This document shows positions 1 through 7,639 of a stretch of DNA of 64,000 nucleotides, piece by piece. Under the pieces are notes generated by a model, which worked only from the letters and a program-made list of their open reading frames with translations, ran no database searches and was not told the DNA's origin. Positions within the stretch are counted from its first letter, which is position 1. The number at the start of each line of letters is the position of its first letter. The position numbers were made by a program, and so were the translations under genes. Source of the DNA: Amycolatopsis vastitatis (lineage in GTDB: Bacteria; Actinomycetota; Actinomycetes; Mycobacteriales; Pseudonocardiaceae); contig NZ_NMUL01000018.1 in the NCBI RefSeq assembly GCF_002234595.1, forward strand, positions 1 to 64,000, written 5' to 3'.

Positions 1-1030
1 CCTCGCCGGCGTGCAGCCGGACCAGGTACTCGATGGTCGTGACGATGTCCTCTTCGGTCAGCGTCCCGGTGTCGTACGGCGTCTCGAGGCCCAGCTTCTT
101 GTTGACCTTGTACCGGCCGACCTTGGCCAGGTCGTAGCGCTTCGCCTTGAAGAACAGGTTCTCCAGCAGGGTCTGCGCGCTCTCCTTCGTGGGCGGTTCG
201 CCCGGGCGCAGCTTGCGGTAGATGTCGAGCAGCGCCTCGTCGGTGCCCGCGGTGTGGTCCTTCTCGAGGGTGGCCAGCAGCGTCTCCGAGAAGGAGAAGC
301 GCTCGCGGATCGCCTCGGTGGTCCAGCCGAGCGCCTTCAGCAGCACGGTGACCGGCTGGCGGCGCTTGCGGTCGATGCGGACGCCGACGGTGTCGCGCTT
401 GTCGACGTCGAACTCGAGCCACGCGCCGCGGCTCGGGATGACGCGGACGCTGAAGACGTCCTTGTCGGTCGTCTTGTCGACGTCCTTGGAGTAGTAGACG
501 CCCGGCGAGCGGACCAGCTGGGACACGACGACACGCTCGGTGCCGTTGATGATGAACGTGCCCTTGTCGGTCATGACCGGGAAGTCGCCGAGGAAGACCG
601 TCTGGCTCTTGATCTCACCGGTGTTGTTGTTGACGAACTCGGCCGTGACGAACAGCGGCGCGGCGTACGTCATGTCCTTGTCCTTGCACTCCTCGATCGA
701 GGCCTTGACCTCGTCGAAGCGCGGAGCGGAGAAGGACAGGGACATCGAACCGGAGAAGTCCTCGATCGGGGAGATCTCGTTCAGGACCTCTTCGAGGCCG
801 CCGACCGGGTTTTCTTCACCTTCTTCGACACGGCGTTCGAACCACGCTTCGTCCCCGGTGAACCACTGGAACGACTGGATCTGGACGTCGAGCAGGTTGG
901 GGGTGTTCAGGGGTTCGCGAATCTTTGCGAAGGAAACCCGCTTGGGCGCGCCGGGGATTCCCGTGGACTCCGAGCGAGATTCAGCCGAGGTGGTCGCAGC
1001 AGTGGCCTGGTTCGCGGGAGAGACTGCCAA
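1..1030 (-). CDS. rpoB: RNA polymerase beta subunit, N-terminal part (runs off the window)
   Basis: Encodes the first 343 residues of the beta subunit of RNA polymerase, the catalytic core enzyme of transcription. The translation has the actinobacterial RpoB N-terminus, with motifs such as RVSFAKIREPLNTPNLLDVQ and the beta protrusion/lobe segments SPGVYY and FIINGTERV. The gene is cut by the left edge. The start is TTG, preceded at 6-7 nt by GGAAGGA; no ATG or GTG in the same frame gives a better fit to the conserved N-terminus. The drug-target region lies outside the window. It is co-oriented with rplL about 21 kb away, so the usual rplL-rpoB adjacency is interrupted here. Confidence 0.97.
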   Translation of the reverse strand, partial: MAVSPANQATAATTSAESRSESTGIPGAPKRVSFAKIREPLNTPNLLDVQIQSFQWFTGDEAWFERRVEEGEENPVGGLEEVLNEISPIEDFSGSMSLSFSAPRFDEVKASIEECKDKDMTYAAPLFVTAEFVNNNTGEIKSQTVFLGDFPVMTDKGTFIINGTERVVVSQLVRSPGVYYSKDVDKTTDKDVFSVRVIPSRGAWLEFDVDKRDTVGVRIDRKRRQPVTVLLKALGWTTEAIRERFSFSETLLATLEKDHTAGTDEALLDIYRKLRPGEPPTKESAQTLLENLFFKAKRYDLAKVGRYKVNKKLGLETPYDTGTLTEEDIVTTIEYLVRLHAGE

Positions 1031-1654
1031 GATGCGTCCTTCCGGGGACAATGAGCGGTGACGGCCGCCATAGCAACAGCTATGAGCGACTGTCAAGGGT
1101 GCCGTGTGCCCACTATCCTAACTACCGGCTCCGGGCAGCCTGAAAGAGGGCAGCGCAAAGAGGCAGTCTAGCCCGAACGGCGCGGTCTGTCCAGGGGGCG
1201 CTCCCGATGGGGCCCAGCCTGCCTCGCGACGTCTTCAGGTATGCCTCCAGGCTGACCGGTTGGTCCCTCCCGCAAGGGCCGCCGGTTTCGCCGTCGGGAG
1301 TAAGCGTGAACCCACCGGGCGCCGGAGTCAAGATGCCACACGGGGGTCCCGCCGGTTGGCGCATCGTCGAAGAGGTTCAGCGGAGCGTGAGCGGCCGAAT
1401 ATCATTCCGGTTACCGGCCAGTAGCGCCAGCAACGCGGCTGGACCTGCGGATTTGTCACTTCCGGGGGTGCGACGCCACGATCGCGGCCGCCCGTCGCGC
1501 GGGTGGTTCACGTTCCCGCGGCGCGCCGGACCGGAACCTCCGTCACCGTCCCGGGTGCCACACAAGTCACACCCGTTTTGCCCGGCTCCCGCGAACGACG
1601 GCGACTGGCTATCGTGCACGGAGGGAGATCATTCGTGATCGAGGGGTAGTCGAA
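1031..1654. other. Divergent intergenic region between rpoB and the T7SS toxin locus
   Basis: 624 bp without a convincing gene on either strand. Short open frames exist but lack ribosome sites and look like random high-GC frames. The region must carry the rpoB promoter (minus) and the promoter of the SseB-like operon (plus). I see no strong hairpin or repeat. Confidence 0.6.
1115..1144 (-). promoter_or_regulatory. Possible rpoB promoter
   Basis: On the minus strand a TAGGAT hexamer (1120-1115) resembles a -10 box. Eighteen bases upstream is TTCAGG (1144-1139), a poor -35. The predicted transcript would start near 1108 and have a leader of about 78 nt. This is a pattern match only; the -35 is weak. 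Confidence 0.3.
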
Positions 1655-2017
1655 TTGTCCGATCTGACCGACCTGATCGAGCGCGTCCGCGCCGGCCGAG
1701 GCGACGGCGAAGCGATGGTCGAGGCCTTCCGCGCGACCGTGGTCCTCGTGCCGCTCGCACCGGACGGCGGGCTGAGCGCCGCCGACGCGGGTGGCATCCG
1801 CTGGGTCTTCGCCTTCACCTCGCCCGCCGAGCTGGCCGCGTGGACGCTGGCCCGCGGCGGCGACGGCGACGCCGAGCAGCCCTACCTGACCACCCTGGGC
1901 CGCCGGCTGCTGACCGTCGCGCCGGTGGGCGTCGCCCTCGACGTCGCGGGCGGGCAGCCGATGCTGCTGCCGCCGATGCGCGGGATCGTGCCCGACGAGC
2001 TGGCGCTGGACGCCTGA
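1655..2017 (+). CDS. SseB-family-like protein, first gene of the toxin operon
   Basis: A 120-residue protein resembling the SseB N-terminal-domain proteins often annotated in actinobacteria. It is predicted soluble, with the pattern LVPLAPDGG near residue 33 and a RWVFAFTS core strand. The start is TTG with GAGGGG eight bases upstream; no better start is available. Its stop overlaps the ATG of the next gene (TGATG), so the first three genes of this locus are translationally coupled. In actinobacteria SseB-like proteins are often beside T7SS substrate genes, which suggests an accessory or chaperone-like role. No enzymatic residue is recognisable and the function is not established. Confidence 0.7.
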   Translation: MSDLTDLIERVRAGRGDGEAMVEAFRATVVLVPLAPDGGLSAADAGGIRWVFAFTSPAELAAWTLARGGDGDAEQPYLTTLGRRLLTVAPVGVALDVAGGQPMLLPPMRGIVPDELALDA

Positions 2018-2610
2018 TGGCCGGCGAAGGGTACGGCCTCGAACCGGCCGCGCTGCAGGAGACCGCCGACGGGATCAACGAGGCGATCGCCGAGCTCAAG
2101 GCGCTCGGGTTCGCCGAAGGCGCCGTGGCCGGGCGCGGGTTCTCCGAGCTGGAGCTGTCCGGCCTCGAGACGGGGCACGCCGGCCTGCGGGACGCGTTCG
2201 AGCAGTTCTGCGAACGCTGGGAGTGGGGCGTGCGGACGCTGGTGCAGGACGGGAACCAGATCGCCGCGCGCCTCGGCCTCGCCGCGGGCCGCTACCACGA
2301 CATGGAGCAGTACGCGCTCGGCCTGCTCAAAGACGTCGCCGTCGACGTCGGCGGCAACCCGCACCTGAGCGACGAGCAGGCCGGGCAGCAGTCCTGGCAG
2401 CAGCTGGCCGACGGGGAGCGCCCGGACTACAGCGCGGACTCGTGGGACAAGGCGGGGCAGCAGATGGCCGCGCAGTGGAAGGCGGAGGGCCGCGACCTCG
2501 CCGAGGGACCGCTCGGCCTGGGCAAGACGGCCGCCGGGCTGGCCGGCGCGGGCGACGAGTTCGCCCGGGCCGAGGACGACGTCTTCGGCCCGGCCCCCGA
2601 GGAGCGGTGA
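2017..2610 (+). CDS. EspC/WXG100-like helical protein, probable T7SS partner
   Basis: 197 residues, almost wholly alpha-helical, without signal peptide or membrane segment. The N-terminal pattern (ALQETADGINEAIAELK, residues ~11-27, then a second long helix with EQFCERWEWGVRTL) fits the helical-hairpin proteins of the EspC/WXG100 type exported by, or guiding substrates to, type VII secretion systems. A YxxxD/E-like signal is not clear. It overlaps the SseB-like gene by one base and the toxin gene by one base, which argues that it acts with the toxin, perhaps as a co-secreted targeting partner. Family assignment rests on length, composition and context. Confidence 0.65.
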   Translation: MAGEGYGLEPAALQETADGINEAIAELKALGFAEGAVAGRGFSELELSGLETGHAGLRDAFEQFCERWEWGVRTLVQDGNQIAARLGLAAGRYHDMEQYALGLLKDVAVDVGGNPHLSDEQAGQQSWQQLADGERPDYSADSWDKAGQQMAAQWKAEGRDLAEGPLGLGKTAAGLAGAGDEFARAEDDVFGPAPEER

Positions 2611-4667
2611 TGGGGGTCTGGGAGTTCCTCGACGAGATCGAAGAAGGCGCCGAGGACGGCCTGGAGGCCGTCGGCCGCGGCGTGGGCGAGGTCGCGGACA
2701 AGGCCGCGCACGTCGCCGGCGACGGCCTGGACGCGCTCGGCCTGCACTCCGCGGCCGAGGCCGTCGACGGCTTCGGCGACAGCGTCGCGGACACGCTGGG
2801 TGCCGAGGTCGGCGAGGCTCAGCTCGGGCAGACCGACGACCCGGCGAAGCTCGTCCACGGCGACGCCGGCGCGCTCAAGGCGGCCGCCGGCCACCTGGCG
2901 AAGTTCGGCGCGGCGTTCGGCAAGACCGCCGACGGGCTCCGGCGGATCGACACCGCCCACTGGACCGGTGAAGCCGCGGACAAGTTCCGCGCGCAGTACC
3001 GGCAGCACCCCACCCAGTGGTCCGACGCCGCCGAAGCGTGTACGCGTGCTTCGGCCGCGTTGACCGCCTTCGGCGACGTCGTGCAGTGGGCACAGCAGCA
3101 GGCTGGAGAGGCCGTACGGCTCTTCGCCGCGGCGAAGCAGCAGTCCGAGCAGGCGCGGGCCGCTTACAACCAGCAGGTGATCACGGGCGGGCAGCCCGGC
3201 GCGTTCACCGACCCGGGCGCGGAGGGACTCGGCCGGGCCCAGCAGCTGTTGAACGACGCCCGCACCCGCCGGAACACGGCGGGCGACCGCGCCAAGGCGG
3301 CCCTGGAACAGGCGACTGCCGCGGCCCCCGCCGAGCCCCGCTTCACCGACCGCCTGCTCGCCGAAGGCGCCGACCTCCTCCAGGAGGGCGGCGACGGGCT
3401 CGTCCACTTCTACGGCGGCATCGCCAAGGGCGTCGGCGGCATCCTGAAGTTCGGCCGGTCGCTCAACCCCCTGGACCCGTACAACGTGACACACCCGGCG
3501 GAGTACCTCGCAGGCCTTTCGGGTACGGCGGCCGGGCTGCTGCACACGGTGAACCACCCGCTGGACATGCTGAAGGGAATGCTCGGCGACGGCTGGGGCA
3601 GCGACCCCTTCGAGGCGATGGGCAAGCTGGTCCCGAACGTCGCGCTGGCGCTGGCCACGGACGGCGCGGGAGCGGCGGGAGAGCGTGCCGCCGCGGTGGG
3701 CGAGGAAGCCGCGGAGTCGGCGGCGGTGACGGCCGGCCGTGACGCGGCGGAGGTGGCCGCCGAGCGGCCGGCGGGGTTCGTGGAGCATCCGCCTCCGGCC
3801 GAGGACTTCGGCCCGGCGGGCCACGACTTCGGCCCGGCCGGACATGGGGTGCCAGACGAGCCACCGCCGTCCTTTCACGAGAAGCCGGACATCGCCGATC
3901 GGCTGGACCACTTCGACGAAGACGGCTTCGACTATTCGGATCCCCTCGGCCACCACGGCGACGGCCCCGTCGGCGAGCACGGCGGCCCCTTCGACGACGT
4001 GGCGCATCCGGACGACGCGCCGACGAGCAGTCACAGCCCCGCTCCGGCTTCCGAGCCCGTACCGCCTCCCGACTACGGCGGCGACCCCCACTTCCGGACA
4101 ACCGACGCGGACCACGCGGCGCTCCGCGACGCGTACCCGGACTATCACCTCCGCGCACAGGAGGTCCAGAAAATCGTGGCCGAGCACCCGGAACTCGCGG
4201 GCATTCCGGAAGCCGACCTGGTCGGCGTCCGCGGTTACACGAGCAACAGTTTCTACGAAGAAATGAACAAGGGCCTGCGCGAAGGCGATCCGGCGCTCAT
4301 CGACCGCTACGACGCCCATGCGAGGTCGGTGACCTCCGGCCTGAACCAGATGCCCACTTACGAAGGCGAAGTGTCCCGGGGCATCCAGGTCACCGGTCAG
4401 AAACTTGCCGACCTCATCGACCGGTACGAACCGGGGGCCGTGGTCGAAGAGCCGGCCTTCTTCAGCACGGACAGGATCAAGTCCTTCCCCGGCAACGTCC
4501 AGTTCGAGGTCGAATCGGTGACCGGCCGCGACATCCGCAATCTCTCCACCCACAGCGGCGGCGAGGCCGAAGTACTCTTCCCTCCGGGAACAAAATTCCA
4601 AGTCAAAGAACGACAGTTCGATGAGGCCCTGCAACAGTGGCTGGTCAAACTACGTGACGTCAGCTAG
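2610..4667 (+). CDS. T7SS-type polymorphic toxin with C-terminal ADP-ribosyltransferase domain
   Basis: 685 residues. The N-terminal ~250 residues form a helical WXG/LXG-type export module with W118-T-G120 at the turn. A hydrophobic helical stretch (~300-400) follows, then a Pro/His/Asp-rich linker (~400-500). The last ~170 residues carry the R-S-E signature of arginine-type mono-ADP-ribosyltransferases: Arg590 (EVSRG), Ser619-Thr620 (FFSTD) and the ARTT-loop E652-x-E654 followed by VLFPPGTKF. The known reaction of this fold is transfer of ADP-ribose from NAD to a protein (or other) target; the target is unknown. The domain order is that of polymorphic toxins. The gene is coupled to the EspC-like gene upstream and followed 11 bp later by an ankyrin gene that may provide immunity. 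Confidence 0.88.
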   Translation: MGVWEFLDEIEEGAEDGLEAVGRGVGEVADKAAHVAGDGLDALGLHSAAEAVDGFGDSVADTLGAEVGEAQLGQTDDPAKLVHGDAGALKAAAGHLAKFGAAFGKTADGLRRIDTAHWTGEAADKFRAQYRQHPTQWSDAAEACTRASAALTAFGDVVQWAQQQAGEAVRLFAAAKQQSEQARAAYNQQVITGGQPGAFTDPGAEGLGRAQQLLNDARTRRNTAGDRAKAALEQATAAAPAEPRFTDRLLAEGADLLQEGGDGLVHFYGGIAKGVGGILKFGRSLNPLDPYNVTHPAEYLAGLSGTAAGLLHTVNHPLDMLKGMLGDGWGSDPFEAMGKLVPNVALALATDGAGAAGERAAAVGEEAAESAAVTAGRDAAEVAAERPAGFVEHPPPAEDFGPAGHDFGPAGHGVPDEPPPSFHEKPDIADRLDHFDEDGFDYSDPLGHHGDGPVGEHGGPFDDVAHPDDAPTSSHSPAPASEPVPPPDYGGDPHFRTTDADHAALRDAYPDYHLRAQEVQKIVAEHPELAGIPEADLVGVRGYTSNSFYEEMNKGLREGDPALIDRYDAHARSVTSGLNQMPTYEGEVSRGIQVTGQKLADLIDRYEPGAVVEEPAFFSTDRIKSFPGNVQFEVESVTGRDIRNLSTHSGGEAEVLFPPGTKFQVKERQFDEALQQWLVKLRDVS

Positions 4668-4678
4668 GAGCCGCAGCA

Positions 4679-5668
4679 ATGCCAGATGAAGAAGCGAGGC
4701 GTCACCAACACCTCGAGATGAGCGAGGAAGAGGAGCAGGCGCTCCGCGAGCTGAATCGGGAGCTGGCTCGAAAATTCGCGGAGAAGGACAAGAACTACGT
4801 TCCCTCCGAAGAGGACCGACGGACTATCGAAAAACTGGACAAGGCGCGACAAGAACGGCTCAAACGCCCCGTGGAGCCGCCGCGGCAGCCCGCCAAGTAC
4901 GACTTCGCGCCCGGCGTCGCGCCCGATGGCAGCTTGTACCCCGTGCACGAACGCAAGCCGCAGCCGCAGCCGAACGCCGCCGAGGATCACGAGTGGGATG
5001 GCGTGACGTTGCGGACCAGCTACGCCCCGGATGAGGTCGCCCGCCGTGACCAGATCGCCGACGCGGCGCGCAACGGCCACTGGTCGCAGATGCTCGCGTT
5101 GCTGGCCACCAGCCGCGTCAACCGCACCCGGCCCGGCGGTACGGAGGGCTTCGCGCCGCTGCACCAGGTGGCCTGGCACGGCGCGCCCGTCGAGGTGGCG
5201 CAGCGGTTGGTCGAACTCGGCGCCTGGCGGCTCCTGCGCACCACCTCGGGGCACACGCCGCTGGCGATCGCGCGGCAACGCGGGCACCAGCACCTGTCCG
5301 GCATCCTCGAACCGGTCGTCCGGCATCCGCTGGCCGAAGACGTCCTCCGTGGGCTCGAAGAGCACCTGGCCATGCTCATCCGCGGCGGCCGCTACGCCGA
5401 TTTCGTGCTGCGGCAGCAGCTGCGACTCCCCCAGCTGGCGCCGATCACCGAGCTGGCCGAACCCAAGTTGTGGTTCCCGGTGCCGGGTCAGTACGGCGGC
5501 ATCGAGATCGAACTCCAGGGCACCGAGCTGATGGTGACGAACTCGAGCCGGGCCGGCGGCTGGTCACTGCGCTACCGGGTGACACCTTCCAGCGTCGAGT
5601 TCGTCGAGGAGCGGATCGACGCTCCCGGCGCTCCGCCGATCGTCCGGTCACCCGAGCCAGGACGGTAG
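4679..5668 (+). CDS. Ankyrin-repeat protein, candidate immunity protein
   Basis: 329 residues. The highly charged N-terminal coiled-coil-like segment (~1-65, Glu/Arg/Lys rich) leads into two to three ankyrin repeats around residues 115-210 (GFAPLHQVAWHG, then GHTPLAIARQRGH). The C-terminal beta-rich part ends near residue 325. The start ATG has TAGGAG eight bases upstream, using the toxin stop codon as part of the site. Ankyrin proteins are a known immunity type in polymorphic toxin loci, and a gene directly after a toxin is normally the immunity gene, hence the inference. Its 3' end overlaps the opposing ADP-ribosylglycohydrolase gene by 21 bp. Confidence 0.75.
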   Translation: MPDEEARRHQHLEMSEEEEQALRELNRELARKFAEKDKNYVPSEEDRRTIEKLDKARQERLKRPVEPPRQPAKYDFAPGVAPDGSLYPVHERKPQPQPNAAEDHEWDGVTLRTSYAPDEVARRDQIADAARNGHWSQMLALLATSRVNRTRPGGTEGFAPLHQVAWHGAPVEVAQRLVELGAWRLLRTTSGHTPLAIARQRGHQHLSGILEPVVRHPLAEDVLRGLEEHLAMLIRGGRYADFVLRQQLRLPQLAPITELAEPKLWFPVPGQYGGIEIELQGTELMVTNSSRAGGWSLRYRVTPSSVEFVEERIDAPGAPPIVRSPEPGR

Positions 5669-6496
5669 GGGTTCGCAGGCCGCGAGCCAGTCCGCGGGCA
5701 CCGGCGTCCCGCCCGCGGCGAGCACGCCGCCGACGATCGCGCCCACGGTGTCGACGTCCTCGGCGAGCTGGGCGACCGTCCAGAGCGCGTCGACGTAGTT
5801 CGCGTGCCGGGCCGCGATCCACAGGGCCAGCGGCACAGTGTCGTGCGCGGCGATCTCGCGGCCCGTGCCCAGCGTGTCCGCGGCTTCGCGCGCGTCGGCG
5901 ATCTTCACCGCCATCGTGAGGCCGTCGCGGACCCGGCCGGGCGGCACCAGCGGGATGACCTGGTTCAGCAGGTCCGGCCCGGCGAGCCCCGGGGACGCGG
6001 CGCGCAGCGCGGCCGCCGCGGCGACGGCCACCGCGCCCGCCACCCCCTCGAAGTGCGCGTGCGTGATGACCGCCGACAGCTCGGCCTGGCGCAGTGCCTG
6101 CGGCAGGTTGCCGTGGAACCACGCGCCGAGCGGCGCCACGCGCATGGCGGCGCCGTTGCCCCAGGAGCCGCGGCCGTTCGTGACGTTGACCGCCTGCCAC
6201 GGCTGTCCGGCGCGGATCTGGTTGAGCCGCCACTCGGCACCCGGGCCGTAACCGCGGTCCGGGTCGAAGTGGGTGGCGAACGACCGGGCCAGCGCGTCCT
6301 GGTCGATGACGCCGTGGCGCTTCAGGACGGTGAAGACCGAGCACGCCATCTCCGTGTCGTCGGTCCAGTTCCACGGCGCGGACGGCAGCCGCCGCGCCTG
6401 CACGTCGGGGTGGTCACCGGGCAGGAGGATCTGCGCGCCGAACGCGTCCCCGACCGCCAAGCCGACCAGGGCCGCGGAGGCCTGCTCGACTCCCAC
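5648..6496 (-). CDS. ADP-ribosylglycohydrolase (DraG/ARH family)
   Basis: 282 residues covering the whole DraG/ARH fold. Metal-binding signatures are visible: GLAVGDAFG near the N-terminus, W44-TDDT-48, and a C-terminal AEDVDTVGAIVGG. Family members remove ADP-ribose from modified proteins or small molecules using two Mg/Mn ions. The start is GTG, three bases after the stop of the PPOX gene, so the two are coupled. It converges with, and overlaps, the ankyrin gene. Because it reverses the chemistry of the neighbouring ADP-ribosyltransferase, it is a plausible second immunity function. Its operon partner is a flavin/F420 enzyme, though, so a housekeeping role is also possible. Confidence 0.88.
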   Translation of the reverse strand: MGVEQASAALVGLAVGDAFGAQILLPGDHPDVQARRLPSAPWNWTDDTEMACSVFTVLKRHGVIDQDALARSFATHFDPDRGYGPGAEWRLNQIRAGQPWQAVNVTNGRGSWGNGAAMRVAPLGAWFHGNLPQALRQAELSAVITHAHFEGVAGAVAVAAAAALRAASPGLAGPDLLNQVIPLVPPGRVRDGLTMAVKIADAREAADTLGTGREIAAHDTVPLALWIAARHANYVDALWTVAQLAEDVDTVGAIVGGVLAAGGTPVPADWLAACEPLPSWLG

Positions 6497-6499
6497 CGG

Positions 6500-6889
6500 C
6501 TACTGCTTGCTGACCGACGTCGGCTTCACGACGTAGACGACGCGGTGCTGGACGTCTCCCGGCGGGCCATCCAGCTTCAGGCCGTAGCGGTCGGCCAGCT
6601 CGGCGAAGAACTCACCGTCGGAGTCCTCGTCGATGCGCTCGACCGTGCCGCGGACCTCGAGGTACCGGTACGGCTGCTCGGGGTCGTTGATCGACAGCGC
6701 GACCTCGGGGTGGGCGGTCACGTTCTTGTACTTCTGCCGGACCGTGGTGTTCGTGAAGCGGACGTACTCGCCGTCCCAAGCGAACCACATCGGGTTGACC
6801 TGCGGTTTCCCGTCCGGGCGGACGGTGGCGAGGTGGGCGTACAGCGGCCGCTCCAGCAGGTCGCGGTGGCTGTCGGGGATGACGCTCAT
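6500..6889 (-). CDS. PPOX-class F420/FMN-dependent oxidoreductase
   Basis: 129-residue split-barrel protein of the pyridoxamine-phosphate-oxidase-like class common in actinobacteria. Typical features are HLATVRPDGKPQVNPMWFAWDG (residues ~19-40), the RQKYKN segment and the PYRYLEVRG strand. Such proteins bind F420, FMN or heme and catalyse redox reactions on varied substrates; the substrate here cannot be read. The ATG is preceded by AAAGGTG. It is the first gene of a two-gene unit with the ADP-ribosylglycohydrolase and may be transcribed from the 33-bp gap downstream of the EspG operon. Confidence 0.85.
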   Translation of the reverse strand: MSVIPDSHRDLLERPLYAHLATVRPDGKPQVNPMWFAWDGEYVRFTNTTVRQKYKNVTAHPEVALSINDPEQPYRYLEVRGTVERIDEDSDGEFFAELADRYGLKLDGPPGDVQHRVVYVVKPTSVSKQ

Positions 6890-6922
6890 CGATGCACCTT
6901 TCGCGGTTCTTTGAGTCCGACC

Positions 6923-7639
6923 TTATCGGCGTGACAGCTCGTGCCTCAGCTCGTCGAGCTTGGCGACCATGGCGGCATCGGAGCCGCTGACGGTGATCAC
7001 GAACCGGCCGTCCGCGGAGAGGTGGCTGAGCCAGCGTCCCTGGCCGGTGTCGACGAAGGTGACCGGCTCGCTGCGGCGATGGCCTCGATGGTCCCGGACG
7101 GCGGCGAAGATCTGCCCACCGGCGTACCGCGGCTGCCTGAAGATCGCTGCGACGCGGGCGGCGTCCCCACGGGGTTCGTCGGCGGTCAGCTCGGTGACCG
7201 GCACCGAGTAGGAGACGGACCGCGCGGGCGGGTGATCGGGAAGTTCGCGGACGACCACCCTGGCCAGCGCCTCGAGACGGGCGGGCCGAAGCAGGATCCG
7301 GCTGTCGCGGGGCAGGTAGCAAGCGAACGCCCCGGACCGCCGCTCGGCGGCAGCGTGCAGCCGGTAGGTCAGCTCCTCGCTCTGCACGTAGGCCGACACC
7401 TCGGCCGGCGCGCGGCAGAGAAGCCGCAGGCTGTCTTCGAGATCCTCACCGGGCTCGTCCCGGTCGAGGAGCCCCTCCGCGGCCAGCTCTTCCCGCGCGG
7501 CTTCGGTGCGTTGCGCCTCCGCATCGGGGCTCCGCCACACCGGCTCGGGCGCGAGGACGGGCGGGAGCGTGAGCCCCAGCCGTTCGGCCGCCCAGTGCAC
7601 GCTCCCCGCGTTCAGGACAGTTTCCTGCCGAACGACCAT
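6923..7639 (-). CDS. EspG-family T7SS substrate chaperone
   Basis: 238 residues with the pattern of ESX secretion-associated EspG proteins: an N-terminal helix-strand, a central acidic helix, and the C-terminal beta-sheet RWLSHLSADGRFVITVSGSD. EspG proteins bind the tip of PE-PPE heterodimers in the cytosol and keep them soluble before export. Its ATG overlaps the stop of the PPE-like gene (TGATG), which supports a chaperone-cargo pair. No ESX motor or membrane genes are seen nearby, so the apparatus must be encoded elsewhere. Confidence 0.82.
   Translation of the reverse strand: MVVRQETVLNAGSVHWAAERLGLTLPPVLAPEPVWRSPDAEAQRTEAAREELAAEGLLDRDEPGEDLEDSLRLLCRAPAEVSAYVQSEELTYRLHAAAERRSGAFACYLPRDSRILLRPARLEALARVVVRELPDHPPARSVSYSVPVTELTADEPRGDAARVAAIFRQPRYAGGQIFAAVRDHRGHRRSEPVTFVDTGQGRWLSHLSADGRFVITVSGSDAAMVAKLDELRHELSRR

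Noticed and set aside
2427..4634. 735-codon open frame on the minus strand opposite the toxin gene
   Set aside because: Typical high-GC shadow: Arg/Val/Gly/Leu-rich, no motifs, no ribosome site, and the plus strand encodes a recognisable toxin.
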